Positions 33,645-46,667 are shown, counted from the stretch's first letter. The stretch: 64,000 nt of DNA from Hydrangea macrophylla (GCA_033977485.1 CM066985.1:70851045-70915044); one strand, 5' to 3'. The notes: a model not told the origin generated them from the letters alone. A program made the numbers and translations.

Positions 33645-35995
33645 GGGCCTAGAAGGATTAAGCCTGCTTGATTATCCCATTTCAAATCTCATGCCAATAG
33701 CCACGAGTGAGGTTCACCACCCTTCATTAGCCTTTATCCGATCTGACCGATTTGGATTACTCATATTTTGGATTCCATGGGATTTTTTATTCAACTTGAG
33801 GCAACTATCGATGCCCATGATCCATATTCGAGGCTACACGAGTGAGTAATCAATGTATATCCCCAAGGCTAAATCCGGAGAGATCCTCACTAATAGTGTC
33901 GCCACTTGGTTTGACAATGGAAACCAAGAAAACTAAATCTATCAAGTTCAATGGATAGAGAGCATTGCCCCATCATCTCCAAAGAACTCGGTTTAGGGGT
34001 TAAGGTACGAGAGAGGAAGGAGCTAAATTGTGCTAAAACACCCCTTCTCACCCCATCCGAAGACAGGCCTCTACTTAGCTTTCAAGGTATTTGACTAGAC
34101 ATTATGTGGACCATTTTAATTACACTAATACAATCCTATCTCAAGTTATAAACAACTAATAAAAAGAAAATCATGCAATAAACTAAACAATTACATACAA
34201 TGCACATGCTAAAGCGATAATTTGGGGACTAAATGTATTACTACGCTCCCCTATGCATGCGAAAAGAAATAAAATCAAATTAAATGTGAAAATTGCACTC
34301 AAAACCCTAGAAAAACCATGATATCTATGCACAATAATTATGTAGGGAATTTAAATCTGTATTTATCCAGCTATGGATGCTCCTAGATGATCCTAAGAAA
34401 GCAGTAAATAAAAGGGAAGCTAGAAAACTTACCCGGGATAGCATAGCATTCCCAATCATCCCTAATTGACCATGGTTAGGACAATAACAACATAATATAT
34501 AGGATAATCTAAGACTACCCTACTATTCTAAGCATGGATAGCATGTATGTATGTCTAAATATGACTACTATGTGGGGTAGTGTGCATGTGTAAGCCTAAT
34601 TAGGGTGTCATCCCTAGTATGGATAACCTATTATTCTAATTCTAAGTGAGGATAGTGTGCAGGTGTATGTATGTATGGATACATGGATAATAACTATGAT
34701 GCATGAATATAAACATGGATAGCATGGATAATCTACTATCCTAATTAATATGAATTACTACATGATTCCTATATGAGTGCCTCAGATCTAAACTCGTAGA
34801 TCCAATTAAGGCTTTGTTATCCTCGGGGGTCAGATATACATGGATTGGATACCGACCCCACAGCTCTGGCTACCGCTACACAGAGGGATAGCTTCACCTG
34901 GGATAACTCTACTTTAATGGATACTATAAATACTAAATTAAAACTATTCTAGAACTTTAAAGATCTAAATAGGAATTAAAGCAAGAAATAACAGCAGAAA
35001 ATGAACAACTTACCCCAAGAACTCCCCTCAGAATGTTACTCTGATAGGGCTTTGCTGGCACCACGGACTGCAAGACTCAATCCTAACTCTAAAAAAATTA
35101 TACTTTTCCTAAGGACTTTCTAGGAGTGCTTCAGAATCCTCCAAAGGGGTTTCCTTGGGCTCTCTAGTTCTTAGGATTTTCTGGTGTGTTTGATGGGGAG
35201 GGGAGGAACCCTTTCTACAGTTTGAGTTTTGGGTGAAAAATCTTATAGCTAAGCGATGTGGGACAAAAAAAAACCATAAATTTTAACCTTTTTGGCGTTT
35301 TCATGCAGATTGGGGTCAAATCAAGGGTCTAGAACAAATTTGGGACATTGAGAGCCATAGTTGCACCTGACTAAGTGCCACGCAGTAGCCTTGAGTGCCA
35401 TGTAGCAGTCACATGAGCCACTATGGCACTCAGCCCAGAACATTGTGTTTTCTTTCTATTCTTCCCGGACTTCATTCTCTCACCTCGATTATCCTTTTTG
35501 GGCTTATGATATACCATTGGAAAGGTATGGGAGTCTAGTTTTAAGATTTTTTTTGGTCTCATCCAAAAAACATTTGCAAATTTTGAGTTATGATTAAAAG
35601 ATTGAGACTGACTCCAAGAAGGAGCAAACCTGTGAGGTGCAAAAAGGGGTGAAAATTTTTGTAAGTGATTTTTGGCCAATGTAAAGGCTTAGGTCACTAA
35701 TTTAGCTTATTTTTGGACTATTTTGTTAAGGGAGTTCACAGGATCCCACACCGAGGTTTGGATTTTTCTCGGTAAAAGGCAATTTTTTATCATTTCAAGT
35801 GAAAAAGCTAACCTAACTTGGGTTTTTGTCTCTAATGTACGTGAGTCTTCCTAGAGGTTATTCTAACATATCTCGAAGACCATGACACTTCATAGAGTTC
35901 TGGTTCATAACCGACAAATCCTGATTCCAGTTATTGGGTTGTTAATGAGGCAGAGTCTTTCTGTCGATTGGACAAACCAAACTAGGGTGTCCACA
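33645..35995 (-). repeat. Tat-type LTR on the - strand (M)
   Basis: On the - strand it begins TGTGGACACCC at 35995. The parts GGTGTTTTAGCAC, CTCTCTCGTACC and CAAACCAAGTGGCGACAC (about 34070-33895) match the order of blocks in the X LTR. Its other end is not fixed: TG...CA ends would fit 33912 with a primer-like TGGCGACAC next to it, or the LTR may run to 33645. No target duplication was found. No coding region; the short ORFs inside have no recognisable content. It may be the broken LTR of an element that X landed in. Confidence 0.55.
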
Positions 35996-36182
35996 CCTGG
36001 ATAAGCTTCTTCTTTATAACCTAGACATAATATGTGTGCATTATGCTAGTTTTGTGAACTGTAGTGTGCGCTTAGAGGTCATTGGAAGTTTGTTTTGTGC
36101 TTATTTGTTGATTTTGTGAAGTTAGACTTTGGGTCCTCAATAGTGACTTTGTGCCCGATTTTGCTATTTTTGATGTGTACAG

Positions 36183-38033
36183 GTGCCTGAGGTGACTTTG
36201 AAGGGCAACGGTAGTCTTGCCTATGCTTTCCTATGGTATACCCAGCTTTCGCCTACCGTACAACAGATAGTAGATGATGCCGGGTTTGGCGGTTTTGTCT
36301 GCCTGGTTTTAAAAAGTACCAATGACTTGGCCCACTTCTATGCTCTAGCAGAGAGATGGTAGGACACGAAAAATACTTTCCATCTGCCATTCGGTGAAAT
36401 GACGATGATGCCCTTTGACTTTTCCATGATTATCGGTTTGAGAGTTGGCGGGAGGTTCCTGATCCTGGATTATTTTTATGAGATCATCCTGAAGCTGTTG
36501 AGATGCTGATTGGGGTTGTTCCTCCTAATTCGGAGGGGCATCGGTTTCCTTGCGGCTGGCTTTATTAGGCTTATGGCAGAGGGAGACACACTCGCAATGA
36601 CCAGCAGTTGCTATGGGTCTTCCTTCTGTATGTTCTTGGCAGCTCAATCTTTGTGACACGAAACGATCGGGTGAGCCTGAGGCCTGCTTGGCGACTATTG
36701 ACGAGATTCCTTCTTATGACTAAGGCGGTGCTACCCTGGCTCACCATTATAAGCACATGGGTGAGGTTTCTCGCGGTGGTATCAAATCCACTGGAGGGTT
36801 TTAGCTAGCTTGGGTGGTATGTTCTGTGACTTTTCCTTTTTTTTTTTTGGCCCTTTCTCGTTTCTGTTTTCTGACTTTCCCTTTTCTATATTGCTCTGGA
36901 GCTTTGAGTACATGAAAATATTGGCTCCAACCCTTGCCGACGAGTCAGGTGAGGATGAGGACGGAATGGCTCATGTGCCTCTATTCCCTCGGGGCTTGAG
37001 ATGGAGGAGGGATGTTGGGGTAAAAAGTGGGGCCCATCGAATCGTCCTCTTGAGAATTTCTTATCCGAGATGATGGTCGCCAGTGTTGATTGGACATATT
37101 GGGAGCATGTTTCCTATGCTGCCCCGGAGGAGATACAGGCGGTCAAGCCTCTTGCTTTTTGCCAACTTCTAATGGAGAGTACCGAATATAGGCAGTGGTA
37201 TCTTGGCGAGTAGGTGTCTCGACAGGTAATTGGAGGTCCTAGGTACCGCAATCCTCATACTCCTCCTGTGATGGATGTTGAAGACCTTTCTGGTGCTACT
37301 TTGCTGGCGGCTTTGGCCGGTACTGACGCTTGGGACCATTTCTGTCCTGAGACTGGCTATGAGACCTACCATGGCTGATTCCTGATGCCCAACTTCCCAC
37401 TTCAAGATGTAAGTTTCTTTTACATTTTTGTCTCTATTTGTCACTTATGTTTTTGGACTCATCTTTTCATAACTTGCCTTATGCCTACAGCTTCACGAGA
37501 TGTATAGGAGGCAGGCTCCCCTAGCTTCTGATCCTATTCCTCCTTGGGATTGGACCGTCAATGTTTTGGGTACCGATGGCTCTCCGCGGATCATGGAGGT
37601 GCCACGAGTTATGTGCAGGTACCCCACCCAGCCAGCAGACGTCCTCAACGTCCCATGGAGTTATGTTGAGGAGGGTCATGCCTTGGCAGCTAGCCTACGG
37701 TCTTTGGTTCTGACGTGAGACCACCAGGTACGTCTCTAATTTTTATGCTCCTTAAGGTTATGAAGCTCTAACCCTATATTTTACCCTTGATAGATGGACG
37801 GTATGCAGCAGTTCTCCACCAGTCAGATGGCGTCCTTGGTAAATCTCAGACTCTACTCTTTTTTTTGTACTTTTGTTGCTTCCAAACTGATTGACTTTAT
37901 TCTGTGTGTGCAATGTCGTGGAGGTGGTGCTGGCTCGTTGAGGACCAGGCCAAGGTGTAGGGGTGGCGGGAGGAGGCCATCGCCGAAGTACAATCTGGGT
38001 GGCCGGACAGAGGGAGAAGAAGAGGAGAACTGA
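36183..38033 (+). pseudogene. Plant mobile domain (PMD) gene with introns, antisense in Y
   Basis: Exons 36183-36816, 36894-37408, 37491-37727, 37794-37838 and 37914-38033, matching the X copy. Exons 3, 4 and 5 are exactly 237, 45 and 120 bases in both. The introns start GT and two of four end AG; the first acceptor (expected CAG before 36894) and the last (CAA at 37911) are mutated. Protein pieces: MTMMPFDFSMIIGLRVG, FPCGWLY, WSFEYMKILAPT, WDWTVNVLGTDGSPRIMEV. Stops in exons 1 to 3. PMD proteins are thought to act in silencing or transcript control in the nucleus, but this copy is broken. Confidence 0.75.
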
Positions 38034-38308
38034 GGCCCCCTAAGTGGGGACTTTTGTTTTGTCTCCGTTTTATGTTTTTTCGATTGGGTTGTACTAGTGA
38101 ATGATGGCAATGTGTAGGATGATGTGTAGGATGATTTGTCACCATTGACAGAGTATTATGATGTTTTGCCTTTTAGGCCGCATCTCTTCCGGTTTGAAGG
38201 CAGGATTGTGTGCTTGTTTTAGTTGGTGATCGTGTGCACTGTGATTTTGTGATTATTGATGCTACTGTGATGAGCAGTCTTGTGATAGTGAGTGTGTTTG
38301 CCTTGTAG

Positions 38309-39372
38309 GTGGGATAGTCCGTGAAACGGGGAGGTGCTGCCGAAATTTTGAATTTTGCTAGAGTCGCGGCAGAAAATATGGCATTGTATGATCCTGCTTA
38401 ACTCACAGCTTGGCTAAACATCACAGATGGCATGGAATGGATCAACCTTTCAGTTATGGCTTAACCAAACTATTCTCCCTTCGCCAGATGGCCTTGAATG
38501 TTGAGTTCATGCGTGCTGCTATTGCCCACTAGGACCCGATAAATCATGTCTTCAATTTCAATGGCCTGGAGATATGCCCCCTGTTTGAGGAGTTCTGTGC
38601 TATCCTTAGTTTCGATCCGGATTCAGACTTGATCCTCCCTTCTGCTGATACCCCCAGTCCCACGCGAGGCTTGGCTGAATACCTGAACTGTTCCGCTGTT
38701 ATCTCCCGCCGACTAATTCATGGTGAGGTTCTCGACATTACTTCCATCATTGCCTTATAAGATAGTCCTAGAAATCCTAGCACAAATGATGCTATAAGGC
38801 TGCTCTGATATTATGCATGACTTTGCACTTCCTATTCTCGAGTACTTCTAGTGACTTAGTACATGTATGCCTTGGGCTAAAATTGAGTAAGAACCCCATA
38901 GCCATGGTTCTAGCTGAAACCCTTAATGGTTTGGATAACGCTTTAAATCAAGGAACTCTTCTGCTTTCTGGGGAGCCTTTGGTGTTACAGGCTTGGCTCT
39001 ATGAGCGCCTTCAGTTATGGACAGGTAGTGTGCCTTTCAGTTTACTTCCACAGTGTCGTGCTTTATCCCTACTATACTTTTGCTGATTGGGTTAGCCTGA
39101 TGGGTGCTCTTTCTGAGGCAGACATTCGCTGGATTGTGGGGCATTGGGGCCTTCACGCTGTGACCACTAGCCTTGGGGATCACACGAGAGTGTGGTTGAT
39201 GGGTCTGAGAGAGACTACTTTTTATCATCCTCGCCGATTGGCCAGGCAGTACAAGCGAGTTCAAGAGGTCCCCCGGGGATTTACTGAGAAGGTCTTTGCT
39301 TCCAAAGTCAGGGCTGTCACTATTGCTCCTTTTATCAATGGTTGGGCCTGCCGAGTAAAAGCCTATTTCTAA
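38309..39372 (+). pseudogene. DUF7745-like gene remnant, antisense in Y
   Basis: Starts after TTGTAG (possible acceptor) and ends at TAA 39370-39372. Pieces: FNFNGLEICPLFEEFCAIL, RGLAEYLNCSAVISRRL, MVLAETLNGLDNALNQGTLL, then one long open stretch 39001-39372 with YPYYTFADWVSLMGALSEA, VTTSLGDHTRVWLMGL and FYHPRRLARQY. 1064 bases against 1068 in X. Stops and frameshifts in the middle. Same order and strand as the PMD-like gene 275 bases upstream. Confidence 0.65.
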
Positions 39373-39531
39373 AGACCTTTGAAGAAATAAAAGACTCAAA
39401 ATAAAACTAGACTCGACTGATTCTGCTTCTTCCTCTAAGTGTCTTTGATATTTGTGATTGCTTTTTGAAGGAATTTTTATATTTTCATTTATTCCTGCTT
39501 ATGTAATATTCGAAGTTTGTTTATTGGTGAA

Positions 39532-39536
39532 CCTTG
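39532..39536. repeat. Target site duplication CCTTG, left (N1)
   Basis: CCTTG directly before TG at 39537 and again at 46668-46672. Confidence 0.95.
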
Positions 39537-41133
39537 TGATTCGAGGTGAAAAGTGCATATTCATAGCGTCTTACATGGTCCTTTATGCATACTATTATCC
39601 CCAAAGTCCCTACATTTAGGTGCATTCTAATAACAATTCTCTTTTTATTGTGTTAATGCTAAAATATTTATTTTTGCATTGTTTTATAGGTATTAGGATG
39701 TAAATCAATGAAGTGGAGCTAAAGAAAAGTGATTATGGTGGATAGAACAACGGAAGCAGCTGGGAAAACACTATTTTTTACAATGAAGATTTCAGATTTG
39801 GAATATTTTTCTAGAAATACAAAATGTAGATCTTTGAGTTACGGTCGCGTGGCCGCAAACGGGAGGTCAATCCGAGGTCCGAGTGAAAAGTTATGGTCAT
39901 TCTCCCATCGGTGCGTAAAGCTGTCAAAATCAGAGGAGTTCAAGCCCTTGAGCAGAGTTCAATCGATTGAGAGTTCGATCGATCGAACTAAGCTCGATCG
40001 ATCAAACTTTATTTTCATCCAAAAGTTGCATAAACTCTGCAAGAACCCTATATATAAGTCGTTTTGACGCCAGACGAAGGGAGGATGCTCCAGAACGCAG
40101 AAAACAGCAGTTTTAGGGTTAGATTAGGTTGGATTCAAGTTTTCTTCCTCCTTTTCCATTATTAAACTCAAGATTGATGTTGATTACAAGTTATATTCAT
40201 ATTATCTTTGGGTTTTTCTTCTCCTTTTTCTTTATTTGATTGTTTATTGCTTTAGATGTTAATGATTGCTATGTTTTGTTATTTCTGCACTAGTTTTATT
40301 ATGTTTCCGTAGTTTAGACTTTGAGAATATGTGATGAAACATTGATTCCCAACCTCTGCCATGCAATATTTAGAAAACCTAGGCTCGATCGATCGAAGGT
40401 ATTTCGATCGATCAAACCAGGGCCATAGTCAAGCGATCGAAGGCATTTCGATCGATTGAGGATGACGTTGTCCGTTTGATCGAGAGCGCTTCGATCGATC
40501 GAACATGTTAAATCTTGAGATGACTATTTTAAGTATTCCATGACTTTCTATTTTAGAAATTTGTCATCAAATTGTCCCAATAAGCTCAGTTTGTCACAAC
40601 AGCTTTTAGAACTTAAAGCCTTAAGGCCTTTTCTTCAATGACTTTTGAAAACCACTTTGAATGCTAACACCAGTTAGAGTGCAAGTAATAACCATTGTTT
40701 TAAACCGTCTTCCAAGTATTTTAAATCAACTATGATGATGTAGTCCCGGTCATGAAAGGGCTATTGATTCTTTATCTTTAGAAAAATACGGAATACTGAA
40801 GAGGAATAAACTCCATAGAACATTTATGAGTATGCATAGTAGATGGTTAGAATCAATGTGGATTCACGTATTTCCAACACTTTTAATTTATATGTTTAAT
40901 TAGTTATGTTTCTTTATGATTTAGTTTGCTATTTAGTTTAAGTTAATTAATTAGGATTCGTAGAACCTCCACTTCTACATTCTTATTTTCTATTCTTTTG
41001 CTTTAGGTTATAACTTAGTATATATTCTTCCTTTTTCTTCCCTGTGGGATCGACCTGGACTTATCCAGTATTACTTGCACGATCACCTACACTTGGGTGT
41101 TGCACAAGAGCGCAAAACTTTTTAGTCGTGTCA
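39537..41133 (+). repeat. 5' LTR of N1
   Basis: 1597 bp, TGATTCGAGG...GTCGTGTCA, closely matching 45061-46667. TATA box at 40049. Clusters of TCGATCGA words at 39960-40010 and 40384-40505. Confidence 0.95.
40049..40057 (+). promoter_or_regulatory. TATA box of the N1 LTR
   Basis: TATATATAA in ACCCTATATATAAGTCG, repeated in the 3' LTR at 45573-45581. Confidence 0.7.
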
Positions 41134-41139
41134 AGTTTT

Positions 41140-41157
41140 TGGCACCATTTCCAGGGA
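41140..41157 (+). other. Primer binding site of N1
   Basis: TGGCACCATTTCCAGGGA, six bases after the LTR. It matches the TGGCGCCGTTGCCGGGGA-type site (tRNA-Asp) of plant Athila elements with a few changes. Confidence 0.8.
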
Positions 41158-41305
41158 AGGCAATTAGGTTAGGATTTTACTAAGTTATTTCCATTTTTCT
41201 TCTTTTTCTTATATACATATAAAAAAAATTACTTTGGACTTTTTCTCTCACAAGATAAAAAAATAAAAAAATAAAATTTCTATTGTTTAAAAATTTTGAG
41301 TGAAA

Positions 41306-43010
41306 ATGTCTTATCCATATTACCCTCTATACAACACAAACATCATGAAGAGGTACACTTTAGGTAATGAAAACTATCCCCCAAGTTGGCAAGCACCCAC
41401 ATATAACGCAGATTATCAATCTGAGTGCTACCAATCACCACAATGGAAAAATAATAGTTGTAGTCCCCCATATCATCAAACATATCAAGAACCTCCACAT
41501 GGAGAGTTCTATCAACCGCAATGGGGATATAACCAAAATAATAATGTAGGATATAGTAATAGTTCTCACGATTACCAAATGCACCAAGACTTTCCTTCTG
41601 GGGAGTCTTGTTCACAAGCACAATGGGAAGGGGACTATTATCAACAACAATGGGACGAAACTTCATATAGTAATAATGAGGAGAATAACCAAGTTGAGGA
41701 TAATGGTATGTTAAAATTGATGCTTAGTGAAATGAAAAGGCTAGATAGTGCAATAGATAAATTAGAAACTAGATATCAACAAGCATATGCTAACAACCTT
41801 TAGATGACTATACCATTCCTTTAACATTACGACCTAAATTTCAAGACACTAAAAATGGAATGGAATTAGAGGACAATGACGGGTTTATACTGAATGAGGT
41901 TAACAACTCACTCGAGAAAGTGATAACCCAACAAGAACTCCAAAATCAAACCATTGAGCATGAAGTTGTAGAATCATATTCTCCTCAATACACAACCCCA
42001 GATATCAACTCCTTCACTGCCTGGATAAATTTGCACAGTCTCTTGGTCCAGAGTACTTCAATAGATGACATATATAGTGAGAAGAGTTACACAGATGAGA
42101 ATGAGGTTTTTACAGATAATGAGAGTTTAGGTGACTGCACGCAATTAGGAAAGGATGAGTCCCATGTTGACTCTACCCCTACCTTTGATAGTGACCCTAG
42201 GGAGGACGTTATTAAAAATTCTAAATTTGATTTAGATTATGCAATATTCACGAACCCTTACCTCTTTTGGCCGAAGAGGTGGTGTCACCAAGTTGCCCAT
42301 CAGCCATCCTCTCTATCAATCAATGCTCTCATCCCGAGCTTGAAAGTCATGTGTACCCCACTATTGAACAAGTAGAATGTGTTGTGGAAGAGGATGGTAA
42401 GGATTCTAGCACATGTATTTCGCAAAATTTTAACTTTCAAAATTCTTTGAGAGAGGACTTAGAAACTATTTGGCCCACATTAGATGATCTTAAACTTTAA
42501 CAAGAAGGTAGTAATCTGCTAGACTGCTTGACCTTCTTGAGTAATACTGACATTGAGGCCCAAATAGATAGCTTTATCCAAGTCCAGTCCAAAACTATGT
42601 GCATAGAACAGAAATTAAATTCTTATGATCATATTTCTATAGATTCTGTTCTAGGACAAGAGGAGGGTAATGAAACTTTATTAGAACATTACTTAGACAC
42701 TACCCCTTTTAACGAACCATGGCCTTCCCCTGTTTTTAGTATTAAAGTAGAGGCCGTTATAGGAAATACCAACACCAAAGATTGTTTCTTGCGTATAATT
42801 CCTAAAAAGTGTGGTATACCTCTTATAATTGTCTCCAACAAATTTGGAAGCCATAGGTTTTGCATTATCTCCTCTGACCTTGAGCCTGATATTAGTTGGG
42901 GGGAGTTGCAAGTTTATGAGGATCCTTACATTCCTTTCACCATTAAATTATTTCATTGGAAAGATCTTCAAAAATTTCGGTTATTACTGTATGATAAAAA
43001 TCATGATTAA
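41306..43010 (+). pseudogene. Only ORF of N1, unrecognised protein
   Basis: ATG at 41306 (MSYPYYPLYN). Three open pieces follow each other: 41306-41803, 41809-42262 and 42263-43010, linked by two frameshifts (about 41800 and 42262) and one TAA at 42498-42500; together about 570 codons. The first part is Tyr/Gln/Asn-rich (YQPQWGYNQNNN) and ends with a likely coiled coil (LKLMLSEMKRLDSAIDKLET). The middle is acidic. The last part (FGSHRFCIISSDLEPDISWG) looks globular. No zinc knuckle, protease or RT motif. The Gln/Tyr-rich part recalls the tail of Athila Gag, but only in composition. I do not know its function. Confidence 0.6.
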
Positions 43011-45048
43011 CCAAATTTATTTACTGAGTAGTTGTATTGTATTTTCTATTTTTTCCTTGTTGCTACTAATGATTTTGCAGGTAACTTGAAAAAAAATTGT
43101 ATTTGGATATTAACGCCTCGAGGTAACATCCTACTTTCTCTTGATTTACTTTACATGTCCATATGCTTAGTTTAGAACATTAAGGACAATGTTTAGTTTT
43201 AGTTGGGGAGGGGGCGGGAGTGAGTCATTGCATGCCTCGGTTCTTTCTTTTTATGCTTTAGTGTCAGATACCTGCTTAGCAACATAAGACTCAGTAAATT
43301 AAAAATTTGCAAAATTTTTAAAATTTTTGATATATATATTTTTAAATATAATAAAATGGTTCTTGTATTTCTCTCTTAGTTAATGTAGTTAATTATGATG
43401 CATTAGTGTTATTTTCTATATGTTATTAGTATGTGATACACAATGGTAGTTTGTTTACTATCTTAGTTATAGTATATTTTATGCTTTTTAATCTTCAAAC
43501 AACTTTGAGCACATTGTGACAACCTTGTACATAGCTAAAATGGATTAGTAAGCATAACTAATTAGGTATCTTGAGAGACTGTAGTGGAGACTAATAACCC
43601 GAGTGAGCTTTTGTGCCATTCTTTGTTTTTGAGGGTTTTATAAATTAATCTTACTTTTTGAAAAGCGTATTAATTCGTTGAAAGTCTCATTTTTCTTCTT
43701 CATTTTGACTGATCACTAGAAGAGAACGTTCAGGATTTACCAAATCTAGAGCTCTTGAATTTACTGAAATGAATAATCTTAATGAACTTAGAAGATGATT
43801 TAGGCCATCTTTTGACCATACACGCATAATACAGCCTTGGTCTACCTCTGTGCTATTCCTCTACTTCACCTCTTGAGCCTTATTATAATTGTATTGTCAT
43901 TATAATTCCTTAAATCTAAGCCTAACTCCAAAATACAAGTTTGAGCTTCTTTTCTCTAGGAGTGAATGGGTTGCGTTATCTTGACAAGAAGTTTGGTAGT
44001 GTGAATAAGGGAAAGTTGGCAAAAAAAAATGATGAAAAAAAAAAGAAAGAAAGAAAAAGGAAGAAAAGCATGAAAAGAAAAAGAATATATATATATATAT
44101 GCCAATGGTGGTTACAAAAAAAAAAGAAAAAATAATAATAATAATAAAAAGAAGAGTGTGAAAAAGAAAAAAAAAATATATTACAAGAGAAGAAGAGAGA
44201 GATTGGAGATGTGGGGAAAGTTTGAAAATTTGTAGTAGACATTCCAATCACATCCTTTGGCCTAATTGAGTATTACGAGCCTCTTTCTTCTTAATCGAAC
44301 ACCTCTTTTTCAAAGTCCTGATGATTTTAATTAAATTGGATTTGAAGTTAAGGTAATGAGAGAGTTCTCCACGATATCTCGCTCTTCTAGTGAAAAGTAT
44401 CCATTCACGAGACATTGTGCACTATAAAATTTCCGTTTTTCAATTTGGATATGAGAAGCATTAGATTCCATTCCATTTACTCTTTATAGCTTCCATATCA
44501 TAAGTGATAATTATTACACCCAATTCGGAGTGATTTCATCTCGAGAGTGTGATCCCGGTAAGAGTTGAGTCAAAATGAACGTCTTGATAGTGTCTTAGGT
44601 TATGCAAGCTTTGAAATTAAAGTTTTGTATTTTGGTTGTCCATTCACACACACACTTGAAGATTAATAGGTATGGAACATCTTAATGACTTTGATAGTAG
44701 ATTAACTGTAATATGTGTGTTGCATTGCTATGGCTTACTAGAGAGTTTTATGAGATTGTTGAGCTTAACTATATTGCTAACTGAGAGGAAATTTTTTTTT
44801 TAAAACATTTAAATGAGAACCATTACCATAAACATAAATTTTGTGGGTAGATTCACTGCAAACCCTCACGAGACAACACTCGTCCACTAGGGGGAACCTA
44901 GGGGTTTAAAGGCTTGTTGCATAGGCTAAATGCAATCGCAATTTCTGCGAAAGTGATATAGAATTTTTACTTTATTTTGTTTTCAATTCTTAGAGTTTAA
45001 ATAAACATTGCTATAGTTTACTTCATTGCTAGGGACTCGAAACGAGCT
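43011..45048 (+). other. 3' untranslated region of N1
   Basis: No gene. Contains a splice-acceptor-like TGCTACTAATGATTTTGCAG ending at 43080, a purine run GGGGAGGGGGCGGG at 43206, A-rich and TA-rich stretches (44020-44180), and blocks shared with A1 (43580-43650, 44860-44970). Confidence 0.65.
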
Positions 45049-45060
45049 AGTTGGGGGGTG
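45049..45060 (+). other. Polypurine tract of N1
   Basis: AGTTGGGGGGTG directly before TG 45061. Confidence 0.85.
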
Positions 45061-46667
45061 TGATTCGAGGTGAAAAGTGCATATTCATAGCGTATTACAT
45101 GGTCATTTATGCATACTTTTATCCCTAAAGTCCCTACATTTAGGTACATTCTAATAACAATGTTCTTTTTATTGTGTTAATGCTAAAATATATGTTTTTG
45201 CATTGTTTTATAGGTATTAGGATATAAATCAATGAAGTGGAGCTAAAGAAAAGTGATTGTGGTGGATAAAACAAAGGAAGCATCTGGGAAAATGCCATTT
45301 TTTAGAATGAAGACTTCAGATTTGGAATATTTTCCTAGAAATACAAAATGTAGATCTTTGAGTTACGGTCGCGTGGCCGCAAACGGGAGGTCAATCTGAG
45401 GCCCGAGTGAAAAGTTATGGCCATTCTCCCTTAGGTGCGCAGAGTTGTCAAAATCAGAGGAGTTCAAGCCCTTGAGCAGAGTTCAATCGATTGAGAGTTT
45501 GATCAATCGAACTAAGCTCGATTGATCGAACTTTATTTTCATCCAAAAGTTGCGTAAACTCTGCAGGAACCCTATATATAAGTCGTTTTGACGCCAGACG
45601 AAGGAGGACGCTCCAGAACGCAGAAAACAGCAGTTTTAGGGTAGTTTTAGGGTTAGATTAGGTGTAGATTAGGTTAGATTCAAGTTTTCTTGCTCCTTTT
45701 CCATTATTAAACTCAAGATTGATGTTGATTACAAGTTATATTCATATTATCTTTAGGTTTTTCTTCTCCTTTTTCTTTATTTGATTGTTTATTGCTTTAG
45801 ATGTTAATGATTACTATGTTTTGTTATTTCTGCACTAGTTTTATTATGTTTATGTAGTTTAGACTTAGGGAATATGTGATGAAACATTGATTACCAACCT
45901 TTTCCACACAATCTTTAGAAAACCTAGGCTCGTTCGATCGAAGGTATTTCTATCGATCGAACCAAGGCCATAGTCAAGCGATCGAAGGCATTTCGATCTA
46001 TTGAAGGATGACGTTGTCCGATCGATCGAGAGCTCTTCGATCTATCGAACATGTTAAATCTTGAGATGATTTTTTTAAGAATTCCATGACCTTTTGTTTT
46101 AGAAATATGTCATCAAATTGTCCCAATAAGCTCAGTTTGTCACAACAGTTTTTAGAACTTAATGCCTTAAGGCCTTTTCTTCAATGACTTTTGAAAACCA
46201 CTTTGAATGCTAACACCATTTAGAGTGCAAGTAATAACCATTGTTTTAAACCGTCTTCCAAGTATTTTAAATCAACTGTGATGATGTAATCCCAGTCATG
46301 AAAGGGCTATTGATTCTTTATCTTCAAAAAAATACGAAATACTGAAGATGAATGAACTCCATAGAACATTAATGAGTATGCATGGTAGATGGTTAGGATC
46401 AATGTGGATTCATGTAATTCCAACACTTTTAATTTATATGTTTAATTAGTTATGTTTCTTTATGATTTAGTTTAAGTTAATTAATTAGGATTCGTAGAAC
46501 CTCCACTTCTACATTCTTATTTTCTATTCTTTTGCTTTAGGTTATAACTTAGTATATATTCTTCCTTTTTCTTCCCTGTGGGATCGACCTGGACTTATCC
46601 AGTATTACTTGCATGATCACCTACATTTGGGTGTTGCACAAGAGCGCACAACTTTTTAGTCGTGTCA
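45061..46667 (+). repeat. 3' LTR of N1
   Basis: 1607 bp. Differs from the 5' LTR by scattered substitutions and a small duplication near 45630 (GGGTAGTTTTAGGGTTAG). Some of its TCGATCGA words are mutated. Confidence 0.95.

Larger units (their letters stand above)
39537..46667 (+). mobile_element. Non-autonomous Athila-type element N1, complete
   Basis: 7131 bp with LTRs 39537-41133 and 45061-46667, primer site at 41140, polypurine tract before 45061 and a perfect 5-bp target duplication. The internal 3.9 kb has no protease, RT, RNase H or integrase, only one unrecognised broken ORF (41306-43010). The primer site and 3' region are of Athila type and the 3' region is related to A1, so it was probably moved by an Athila enzyme set. 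X holds the empty site. It is inserted in Y. Confidence 0.93.

Noticed and set aside
35371..35679. 102-codon - strand ORF in LTR M
   Set aside because: No recognisable domain; inside an LTR with stops in all other frames.
43900..44251. Phe/Tyr-rich ORFs on the - strand and a Lys-rich ORF on the + strand
   Set aside because: Come from an A-rich low-complexity stretch of the N1 3' region.
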